From contig RBNI01005563.1 of NCBI GenBank assembly GCA_003990745.1, positions 1 through 12,402 on the forward strand: a DNA stretch of 12,402 bases, given 5' to 3'. Below are positions 1-7,343 of this stretch, piece after piece. Numbering within the stretch: the stretch's first letter is position 1; every line of letters starts with the position of its first letter. The notes beneath the pieces are model-generated. The model did not search any database, had not been told where the DNA came from, and saw only the letters and a list, made by a program, of their open reading frames with translations. Position numbers and translations under genes: made by a program. The stretch comes from Jimgerdemannia flammicorona. Lineage: Eukaryota > Mucoromycota > Endogonomycetes > Endogonales > Endogonaceae.

Positions 1-19
1 AAAAAAAAAAAAAAAAAAA
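1..19. repeat. poly(A) run at window edge, abutting broken integrase
   Basis: The window opens with 19 consecutive A on the plus strand. The minus-strand integrase frame of the gypsy element runs into this tract and loses its family pattern there. A poly(A) directly against interrupted coding sequence would fit the 3' tail of a plus-strand LINE or retroposed transcript that inserted into the integrase. It could also be a simple homopolymer expansion. The left flank is outside the window, so neither can be confirmed. Confidence 0.6.
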
Positions 20-488
20 GAGAGGCTTGCTTGTTATTGTTATAGACAAACTTGACTGCAGTAAGGTATTTATGCCAATCATCTTGTCTGTAGGAAATAT
101 AGTTCCTTAGCATTTGTTCCAGAGTTCAGTTCATTCTTTCAGTTTGCTCATCAGTTTTAGAGTGAAAGGCTGTGGATAGTGCAAGTTTCATTCCAAGGTA
201 TACATAGAGGGCTTTCCAAAAATGGCTGGTGAATTTTGGGTCTCAATTACTAACAATGATCTTAGAAAGACCATGATAGCGAAAGATGTTATCAAACAAG
301 AGTATGGCTATATCTGGTGCTGTTGTGGTAGTAGTAGTTGGCACAAAGTGGGCTTGTTTGCTGAGATAGTTTATGAAGACAATAATTGCATCTTTCCCAT
401 TCTTGGTTTGGAGTAGTTATATAATAAAGTCCATAGAGATTTGTTCCCAATTAGCAGATGGTACTGGGATAGGGTGGAGTAGACCAGG
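1..488 (-). pseudogene. Integrase core, truncated, with upstream zinc-binding region deleted
   Basis: This is the catalytic core of a Ty3/gypsy integrase, which joins element cDNA to chromosomal DNA. In the minus frame beginning near 485 one reads GLLHPIPVPSANWEQISMDF, then the segment KNGKDAIIVF, then KQAHFVPTTTTTTAPDIA, YHGLSKIIVSN*DPKF and FHSKTDEQTERMN*TLEQ. The first catalytic Asp (in MDF) and the Glu (in QTER) remain. The second catalytic Asp, normally in SDRDP or SDRGP, reads Asn followed by TGA at 243-248. That fits a lost Arg codon CGA and a GAT to AAT change. The HHCC zinc-binding segment expected upstream is missing, and the frame changes at that point. The C-terminal end is cut off by the poly(A) at the window edge. 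Confidence 0.88.
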
Positions 489-1372
489 TCTCAGTTGTTT
501 GGAACATACAATTTGTTCTTATAGTAAATAGCATTGTCCTTCAGTTGGTATTGATGATACCAGGTGTGTTTGTCAGTATCATCACTACTAAGGATTTCTT
601 GAAGTACTTGAGCTTCCTTATCATCAGCACATGTTGTGATAATTTGTTTCATAATAGAGTTTGTAACCAAGGTAAGGGTTTAGATAACTTCTTCAATTAG
701 TAGTCTAGAGATTGCATCAGCAACAATATTTTTCTTATCAGGGCAATACTGGATTTTATAGTCAAAGTTGGTGAGGACTTTTATCCATCTGGCTTACTTT
801 TGGGAAAGAGTAGCCTGAGTCTTGATGTTGACTAATGACTTGTGGTCAGTCAATATAGTGAAGTATGCTCCTTCTAAGTATGGTTGCCATTTGATCAGAG
901 TATCTACAATAGCTAACATTTCCTTCTCATGAGTTGTGTAGTTGATTTTGGCATCATTGAACTTGCAAGAGTGATAGGCCACAGAGTGTCCTTCTTGCAT
1001 AAGTACTGCTCCAAGAGCTAGGTCAGAGGCATCAGTAGTGACTTCATATAGTAGAGCAGGATTTGCTGCTTGAAGTACTGGAGTGGTTATCAAGGTATCT
1101 TTCAGTGCTTAAAAGGCTGTATCTTGTTTGAGTCCCCAATTTATAAGATTGTTGAAGTCTTTCTTTTATTTCATAGTCCAGAGTCATTCTTCTTTCTTAT
1201 TATGCTTGGTCATTTGGGTAAGGGCAGTAGCAATTTTAGCAAAGTTGACAATAAATTGCCTGTAATAGTTTGTTAATCCCAGGAATGACTGAAGGTCTTT
1301 CAGCTTCTTGGGTCTGGGCCAATCCTTGATTGCAGAGATTTTGCTGGGGTCTACTTTGATTCTATTTGGCAT
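489..1372 (-). pseudogene. Gypsy Pol: RT thumb/connection, RNase H and linker
   Basis: This is the same frame as the upstream RT. The RT C-terminal part carries IKDWPRPKKLKDLQSFLGL and NYYRQFIVNFAKIA, a standard gypsy signature after the RT active site. RNase H follows at about 1110-800, where the protein degrades the RNA strand of the RNA/DNA hybrid. Its landmarks are VTTDASDLALGAVL (first catalytic Asp), THEKEMLAIV (catalytic Glu region) and LTDHKSL (second Asp). The linker then reads ARWIKVLTNFDYKIQYCP, the degraded tail DAISR for the usual DALSR, and KDNAIYYKNKLYVP just before the integrase. Stops interrupt at 'LSQK*ARW' (TAA where Gln is usual) and at 'AF*ALKDT'. The RNase H catalytic residues look intact, unlike those of RT. 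Confidence 0.9.
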
Positions 1373-2240
1373 GACAATGTGTCTAAGGAATTGAATTTCT
1401 TTCAGGTGAAATTCACATTTGCTGAGTTTTGCAATCAGTCAGTTTTCTTGGAGTTTCAGTAGTACTAGTTCAAGGTATTCAAGATGTTCCTCCAGGGTTT
1501 TGCTGAAGACTAGGATGTTGTCAATGTAGACAACAACAAATTTATCTAGATATGAGTGCAGGATAGTGTTCATCAGTGTCTGGAAGGTTGCAGAAGTATT
1601 AGTTAAGCCAAAAGGCATAATTAGGAACTCAAAGTGTCTATAGCAAGTTCAGAAGGTTGTCTTGTAGATGTCTTCTTCTTTCATAGCAATTTGCCAGTAG
1701 CCATTTTATAGGTTAAAAGAGCTCATAAATTGTGGGTTGGTAAGCCTATCAAATATTTCATTGATTCTGGGTAATGGGCAACAGTTCTTGATGGTCTGCT
1801 TGTTGAGGTCATGGTAATCTATACATATTCTTAGGTCTTCTCCTTTCTTGACAACAAAGAGGACTAGTATACCATAGGGTAATATACTGGGTCTAATGAA
1901 TCCTTATTCTAGGAGTTCATTGATTTCCTTCTTGAGTATATCAATCTCTCTCAGAGATATGTGGTAGATTGATTTGAAGGCAGGCTTGGCATCCAGGATA
2001 GTCTTGATGGCATGGTCTACTACTCATTTAGGAGATAGGCCTTTCGGGAATTTCTTCTGAAATATGTATTAGAATTTCTGAAGTAGTGGTCTGACATGGC
2101 TGTCAACTTTGGAAAAGTCTTCTTCAGAGTTCTTGGGTTCTTCTTTGGATGGGCAGATGGAGATGGTAAAGAGAGGGCATTTCTTGGCCAATTTCTTGAG
2201 TTGTGGCTTGTTGATATAGGTGATCTTTGGTCCAGGGTCA
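1373..2240 (-). pseudogene. Gypsy Pol: reverse transcriptase fingers and palm
   Basis: This is the RNA-dependent DNA polymerase of the element. In order on the minus strand I read [93 protein letters not shown], then the active-site region [20 protein letters not shown] and SKCEFHLKEIQFL. The family active site is Y-x-D-D. Here it is YIDN at 1517-1528, so the second metal-binding Asp is Asn. The change fits CpG to TpG on the opposite strand. In-frame stops include TGA for Arg at 2024-2026 and in 'TTF*TCYRHF', and TAA in 'LLE*GFIRP'. The region is continuous in frame with protease upstream and RNase H downstream. Confidence 0.92.
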
Positions 2241-2425
2241 CTGGAACTGAGTGGGTCCCTTTTATCTTATAGTTTGAAGTTGTGGTGTCCTTTCTTGATG
2301 GTCAGAGAATAGTTTACCCAATCAACCATGGGGTTCTCTTATTTTAACCATAGAGTTCCAAGGATAATTTTATTGTCAGAAAGTGGTATGATTTGGAGGG
2401 TAACATGTACTCAGTAGTCACCAAT

Positions 2426-2791
2426 TCAGAAGGGTAGATTGCAGACTTCCTTACTAATGATATGTGAGATTCCATCAGCTGTGGCAACTGCTTGAGTCTG
2501 TTGTATTGGTGAGGTGAAGACCTTGAGTCTGTTGGCTGTTTCTTTATTGATGAAGTTGCCTGAGACACTGCTGTCTATTATAATCTTGACAGGTACTTGG
2601 TTGACAAAAGCTTGAAGTATAAGCAGTTTGTCTGATTCAATAGTGGTGATTTTGGTTATAGGAGCTTTCCTTCTGTTGGTTTTTCTTTGAGCCAGTTCAT
2701 TGACACAAGAGAAGCAATCATCAATCATTCAGGAAGAGTATATTCTAATATCATGGGGGTATCAGTCACTTGGTACATATATATCTGTCTT
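2426..2791 (-). pseudogene. Gypsy Pol: aspartic protease
   Basis: This is a retropepsin-type protease that would cut Gag-Pol. The minus frame contains FVNQVPVKIIIDSSVSGNFI, then NKETANRLKV and VATADG. This is the usual gypsy pattern hydrophobic-IDSGASGNFI. The catalytic Asp remains, but the Gly of D-S/T-G reads Ser at 2567-2569 (AGT). That fits GGT to AGT at a former CpG. The frame is open from 2728 to 2426 and continuous with RT. Upstream in the same frame two TGA codons (2729-2731 and 2762-2764) probably replace Arg. The reading can be followed back to about 2791, where it overlaps the end of the Gag-dUTPase frame. Confidence 0.82.
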
Positions 2792-2844
2792 CAATTTTCT
2801 TGTAGAATTGTTCTTCTTTATTTATGGTAGGTTGGGCTGGGGCC

Positions 2845-3197
2845 TTATTCAATGTGCCAAATCCTTTGGATCCTCAGATGGTGAACAGTAGTTCTGGGAC
2901 TTTCTTAACTATCAGAGTTGATTCAATTTTCTTAAATAGGATCTGTGTGATACAGAAACCAATAGGGATCTTGAATGGTGTCTAACTGTGGTTTTGAATG
3001 AGGACAATAATTTCACTTATATAATCTTCATCAATAACTCCTCCTTCTACTGAGAGTCCTTTTAATGCTAGACTGCTGTGACAGCATATTCTTTCAACAT
3101 ATCCTTCAGGGATTTGGATACTGATTCCTGTGTAGACTTACATAGCTTCTTTGGCTATATATAGGTCATATCTAGCTGTCTTTTGACTTCCTTTAGT
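2845..3197 (-). pseudogene. dUTPase domain in the Gag frame
   Basis: dUTPase hydrolyses dUTP to dUMP and pyrophosphate, keeping uracil out of new cDNA. All five trimeric dUTPase motifs appear in order on the minus strand. Motif 1 is ARYDLYIA (3153-3176). Motif 2 is IPEGYVERI followed by CCHSSLALKG, where the family has RSGLA or RSSLA (3060-3089). Motif 3 is GGVIDEDYISEI (3009-3044) with its Asp and Tyr present. Motif 4 is PIGFCITQI (2943-2966) for G-x-R-I-A-Q. Motif 5 is GSKGFGT (2853-2873), preceded by TGA where Arg is expected. The His in motif 2 and Cys in motif 4 stand where Arg is usual, fitting CpG decay. The domain follows the Gag zinc knuckle in the same frame. Other TGA/TAA/TAG codons interrupt it. 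Its length of about 117 codons suits a compact dUTPase. Confidence 0.85.
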
Positions 3198-5384
3198 CAG
3201 GGTCTTGGCAGTTTGCCTTAACTTGACAAAGTCTAGTATTCTGATAGTCAGATTATTGAGATGATACAGAGTAATAATAGTTGCTTGTATTGTTGTTCAG
3301 GGTTTTTGGTTAGAGCAGACACTGGCCATATGTCCTGTCTTTCAGCAATAGAAGCATGCTCTGCTTCTTCAAAGTTCATTTCTTTCTCCTTCAGTAAGTT
3401 TCTTAAAGGTACTCAGCTGGGTGGGTTCATGATTTTGGGGTGTCTATGAGGTAGATGTGGAGGGAGCTTGGGATGTTTCATACTTGGGTTCTTCTTTCTT
3501 GGTTCAAGTCTTTTCCTTGTTGTTGAATTGTCTTCAGGGCAGAATTGATCCAGCTGTTAGGATTTGCATGACCATGGTCTTGATTCTTGCCAGATACTAT
3601 TGTTGGTGATCACAACCAACTGGGTAGCCTTGTTCTTGAATTTTCCTTGTAAGCTATTCAGGTAGTGTATCAAATAAATGATCTGCTCTTATACCATTTC
3701 GTGCTTCATCATTGGCAATATATTCTAGGCCAATAGTGTTTAGAAGTGACTTAAGTTTTGTACAGAAGGTTTTGAATTCCTCCTTGCTATATACATCAAA
3801 TTTGAAGTTATAGAGTTTGACTCAAGATTCAGCGATCATGATTTTGCTGCAGTATTGAGCAATCATGAGTTGTTTGAGTCCAGGGGCTGAAGGATGGGCT
3901 CCATATCCTGGGGTATTGTTTGTTGTATTCTGGGTAACTACTGTAGGTTGGGTATCCCATGTAAGGGATTTTTCAGGAAGATTTTGCCACCATTCTTTAG
4001 TGGGTCCTCAGAAGAATATAACAACTTGACAGACATAGGCTGTAGTTGTAGCAAAGAGTTGTTCCAGAGTGTAGTCTTGATTGTTTATCAGAAGGCAGTT
4101 AGCAACTTGCTCATTAGTCTATTGATTGGCTTCAAAGTTGGTATCAACTACACTAATAAAGCTTTGGACTTCTTGTGTAGTACCATTGAAGATAGGTAGG
4201 CTCAGATTTTTTGTTGGTCAGATCTGTTTAGCTAAGGTAGTAATGGTTGCTGCCATTATGACCACCTGGGCTGTGAGATCTAGAATCTGTTAGTTTGCCA
4301 TGTAGTTTACTAGAGGCAGTTGGACTACTAGTAGTAGTATTACTGGTACTACTTGAGGTACTGGTGCAGAGTATGAGGGTGTCCTTTGAGTCTGTATAAG
4401 TTGCTGGAGTAGTCATTGTGGGTCTGGAGTAAGGGCTCAATAGATAGCTATCTGTTGCTGTGTAGGTATATTCTGTCCTGATGGAGGTACATCTCCTTCA
4501 GTAGTATATCTGGGATTAAATTCACTGAGATACTTCTCCTCTTCTTGGCTTTGGTCTCTGTGTAATTGGGTTTGCTCAGTGTTAAAGTAGACAGAATCAG
4601 TTGTATATCTGATTTTGGAAGGACTTAATTCAAAGTCAAGTTCTGGTTCAATATTGGTTTTGGGTTCAGATAGGGCTGAAGCTGGGCCTGCTTCTGGTTC
4701 AGGGTCAGGTTATAGACAGAGAGTTTCTCTTACTTCTTCCTTAAGAATATGGTAGGCCTTAATATTCTGGAAGTGGTAGTATAATGCAGTCTTGGTCCTG
4801 GTGCAGTGAAAGTCAGTAGAGTTGACCCACTTGGCTATAGAGACTTAGGCTTCATGAGGAACTAAGGCTAGAAAGACTGCTGCTGGTTATCCTAGGTCAC
4901 TTGGATTTGTAGAGCTGACAAAACTATTGTTGAGAAGAGTAAAGAAGGCTTCTATAAGACCTTCTTTATCTTGACTTGTGGGGTATAGAGCAAGGAGTTT
5001 GCTATATAGAGTTTTGCCTATCTGCTAATTTAATTGGAGTACTTCTTTCTTTGAATGAAGTCTATCCCACTTATTGCAGGTGTAGAGGTCAAATTGTCCT
5101 TATACATCAGATTCAATTCTCTCCAGATTGTCAGATGGTTTGAGATAAATTCCAGTTCAGAGGTTGGGCTTTTTACCAACTTGTAGGAATTCTCAGAGGG
5201 GTTTATAGTAGAGTGAGGAAGCATCTTGAAGCAGAATTGGATTGTAAACTGCTGCTACCAAGTTGTAAGAGAGTTACTTGTTAGGGTAACCATTATGTAG
5301 TTCTGGAAGGATTTTCTGGAAGGGTTTTCTGGAAGTTCTGGATATTCTGGAAAACTGTTTTCTTAAGGTCAAAATTAATTTCAT
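3198..5384 (-). pseudogene. Gag with long N-terminal extension, capsid-like region and CCHC zinc knuckle
   Basis: This would be the structural protein of the virus-like particle. The capsid-like segment is around 4200-3600: LPIFNGTTQEVQSFISVVD, then NEQVANCLLINN, PTKEWWQNLPEKSLTWD and FKFDVYSKEEFKTFCTKL. A basic/acidic stretch KKLTEGERNEL leads to a zinc knuckle at 3315-3356 with spacing C-x2-C-x4-H-x4-C (CFYC, stop, KTGHMASVC). The TGA inside the knuckle replaces what is probably Arg. An in-frame ATG at 5384 is the best start I can see, but it is uncertain. It gives about 390 codons before the capsid-like part, unrecognised, including KWDRLHSKKEV, IGKTLYSKLLALYP and DKEGLIEAFFTLLNN. A competing open frame starts at an ATG near 5293. 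Numerous TGA, TAA and TAG codons interrupt the frame. Confidence 0.75.
5301..5352. repeat. Array of TTCTGGAA motifs (heat-shock-element-like)
   Basis: TTCTGGAA occurs at 5301-5308, 5314-5321, 5327-5334 and 5345-5352, with a shorter copy TTCTGGA at 5336-5342. Start spacings are 13, 13, 9 and 9 bp. Each full copy matches the paired heat-shock-factor form TTCnnGAA. A looser set (ttctgga, ttcagga, ttcagtatttcaggaagttc) lies around 5459-5500. The array lies at the 5' side of the gypsy Gag. It may be promoter-like, or simply a short tandem repeat within the Gag N-terminal codons if Gag begins at 5384. Confidence 0.55.
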
Positions 5385-5953
5385 ATAGAGTACATCCTCT
5401 ATACTTATTGATTTCAAGATTGGGTTAATGTCTCAACCAAAGTTCTTATCTAGACTAGTTCTGGAGGTTCAGGATTTTCAGTATTTCAGGAAGTTCAAGA
5501 AACTAAGACCAGCTTAGTTGAATCAGTATATCACTGTAAACAATACCCAATTAGGAAATTTCGTAATAGGGTTAGGAGTGGGACCTAATAGGGAGTGGAT
5601 TTACTTAAAAGTAGTTTGTGGATTATTAAATAGGTTTATTTGCTATTCATAATATTGCTATACTAGGAGTAGTTGTGTGAAGAGATATTGTGGGGAAGTG
5701 CTCAGAAGTTGTGTTCAGATTATTTAAGTCTGAGATTCTGAGGTCTGGGGGAGGGGATATTTATACTAGTAAGGGGCTATCTAGATTATATTGAATATGA
5801 ATATAGCACTTAGTGCCTTGCTGAGTCGTAATGTAGTCATATAGTACAAGAGTGATCTGATATATCAAGAGATCATCTGACTGCTGAGTCAGTTTACAGT
5901 TATATCATATAAAGGTAATCTAACTATGCTGTGACTGCTAAGCTACTATAGAT
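5385..5953 (-). promoter_or_regulatory. Candidate 5' LTR/leader of the gypsy element, with TATA box
   Basis: This is about 570 bp of AT-rich sequence between the upstream unknown frame and Gag. On the minus strand a TATAAATA box lies at 5758-5765, followed by a C-rich stretch, which suits an LTR U3/R promoter driving Gag. A TGAGTCA (Gcn4/AP-1 type) lies at 5885-5891 inside a TGACT...AGTCA inverted repeat, with a related TGAGTCG at 5822-5828. A hairpin-like TGATCT...AGATCA flanks a GATATATC palindrome at 5853-5875. A 7-bp inverted repeat TATAGAG/CTCTATA sits at 5384-5403. I could not identify a convincing tRNA primer-binding site or TG...CA ends, and there is no partner LTR in the window. Confidence 0.4.
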
Positions 5954-6565
5954 TTAGATGCTGTCTGGGTAGTCTTCAATAACATCACTATTGATGACAT
6001 CATCTCTGATGAAGTAGTCATCTAGGAAGAGTTGTTTGTAGATTAATTCTCCTTGTTCACTGAGGTAATAATACATTAGGACTTTGTCACCATCATATAG
6101 GATAGTATCATCTGTCTCATATGCTGGATAAGGAGTTAGTAGGTAAAGGAGGAGTACATCATCTTCACTTTCATCAGATTCACTATCTGTATATCTTCTA
6201 TAGGTAATAGCACAATGAGTTGCAGGATTGTAGTATACTGGTGGTTGTGCTTCATATCACTTGTACTCAGGTGGTGGGGTTGTTGGTTTGATCTTGAGGG
6301 TTGTCTGGAGATACAGGTTGTATTCTCTGGTCTCTTCATTATAGTTGAAATAATCAGGAGTGAATGCAGATTGATACTTGTGCCAGTGATCATTATCCCA
6401 ATAAGTCTCATAGGTAGTTATAAATTGTTGTAAGTTCATTAGCAGTATTGGTAGAGTGATCAGGGTTGGTAGAGATCCTTGGCTCAGAGTCATGTTAGCA
6501 TCAGAGGGATCATTATCTTCTGCTTCATCATTGTTGAATTAAATTATATTGTAAACATTCTTCAT
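5954..6565 (-). pseudogene. Unrecognised ORF B, acidic C-terminal part
   Basis: I do not recognise this protein. The minus frame from ATG 6565 to TAA 5954-5956 has only two internal stops: TAA at 6539-6541 and TGA at 6254-6256. Both could come from CAA or CGA by deamination. From the next ATG at 6493 it reads about 180 codons. The N-terminal half is mixed hydrophobic and aromatic (LPTLITLPILLMNLQQFITT, then ETYWDNDHWHKYQSAFTPDY). A proline-tyrosine stretch PPPEYK leads to an acidic tail (DSESDESEDD, DDTILYDGD, NSDVIEDYPDSI). It lies just upstream of the candidate gypsy LTR and on the same strand. It could be an accessory ORF of a neighbouring element, or a host remnant. Confidence 0.5.
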
Positions 6566-7320
6566 AACATATCTGACTTGGGCATTTGTAGGATGTGATT
6601 ATTGGGGTGTGAGAAGGTTCTGTCTGTGGTCTGAATATATTCAATATACTTGTGGTTGAGTTCTTGTATCATATTATTGATTTGGCCATAGGACAGAGTA
6701 GCAACCATATTGGTAGTAGCAACTCAGAGATAGGAAATAAAGGTACTGTACTTGTAAAAGAGTTCTCAGTGTTTGCAGGCAATGAGTTTCTGGTGTTGAG
6801 ATATCTGGATAATGTCTATATCATGGTAGTGTTTGACTATATCTTCTAGGAGGTGGCCAATCTGGTAGTAGCTTGAGATTTGTCCAATTCAGTGGACTTT
6901 GCTGAGTATGTTCAGGGCATTCCATCAGGCTTCCACAAAGTAGAGGGGTGCTAGGCTATGGATATTCATGAGGGGCAGAGGGGGTGTGGCTCAGTTGACA
7001 ATGGTATTCTAAATATCAGTATAGATGTGATTGTAGATCTCAGTGATCATGTTTGTATATATGTTCAGAAGTTGGGGTTGTTTGTTTGGTTTGTTTTGGT
7101 TCTCTATTTTGATACATCTCAGTGCTCAGTATATATGCATTTGGTCCTAATTGGTAAGATTCTGTTTATGTAAAGCTTGTATTCCATGACTTCATGTTGA
7201 CTCAGCTTTGTGCACTGTGACTTTGGTTTGACTCAGCTTTATGATCTTGCAGGTGATTTCCAGATTTGTTTGAAGGTTGCTTGTGATTTTGGTGACTTGT
7301 TCAGAGGTTGATGTGTGATT
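6566..7320 (-). pseudogene. Unrecognised ORF A, helical hydrophilic protein broken by TGA codons
   Basis: This minus frame (codons starting at multiples of 3) stays protein-like for about 250 codons. Most of its stops are TGA, as expected if Arg CGA codons decayed. Readable segments include VTKITSNLQTNLEITCKII, NIYTNMITEIYNHIYTDI, LMNIHSLAPLYFVEA, IGQISSYYQIGHLLEDIVKH, DIDIIQISQHQKLIACKH and LSYGQINNMIQELNHKYIEY. The amphipathic pattern suggests a largely helical protein. I find no known motif. Near 6560-6600 it overlaps ORF B, which uses a different frame, so the two may be one gene with a frameshift or two overlapping genes. The start is uncertain and may fall within the repeats at 7197-7340. 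Confidence 0.45.
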
Positions 7321-7340
7321 TCAGTGGCTTGGAGGTTGTG
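7197..7340. repeat. Degenerate tandem repeats of about 30 bp downstream of LINE ORF2
   Basis: TTGACTCAGCTTT occurs twice, at 7197-7209 and 7228-7240, 31 bp apart. GTGATTT recurs at 7253, 7283 and 7315, and GGTTG at 7275, 7306 and 7334, again about 28-32 bp apart. The block begins immediately after the ORF2 stop in the LINE reading direction. It could therefore be a repeat-bearing 3' untranslated region of the LINE. In the frame of ORF A it would encode loosely repeated peptides of about 10 residues. Confidence 0.5.
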
Positions 7341-7343
7341 CAC

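Larger units (their letters stand above)
1..5765 (-). mobile_element. Decayed Ty3/gypsy-like LTR retrotransposon carrying a dUTPase, truncated at the window start
   Basis: Read on the minus strand, this region carries Gag with a CCHC zinc knuckle, then dUTPase, aspartic protease, reverse transcriptase, RNase H and integrase. RT before integrase is the Ty3/gypsy order, not Ty1/copia. Gag plus dUTPase use one frame, protease to RNase H a second, and the integrase core returns to the first. Many in-frame TGA, TAA and TAG codons occur, typically where the family has Arg, Gln or Trp. The upstream limit is set at a TATAAATA box at 5758-5765, which would lie in the 5' LTR. No second LTR is in the window, so LTR ends, primer-binding site and target duplication cannot be fixed. 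The copy cannot be autonomous. Confidence 0.9.

Noticed and set aside
3894..4199. Plus-strand open frame of 101 codons
   Set aside because: It is antisense to the Gag capsid-like region and has no recognisable protein pattern.
4321..4350. TAG/TAC-rich microsatellite-like stretch
   Set aside because: It is short and imperfect, and lies within the Gag region. It does not merit a separate repeat call.
5385..5953. tRNA primer-binding site for the gypsy element
   Set aside because: Several TGG starts were inspected on the minus strand, but none follows a CA end or matches a recognisable tRNA 3' end complement.
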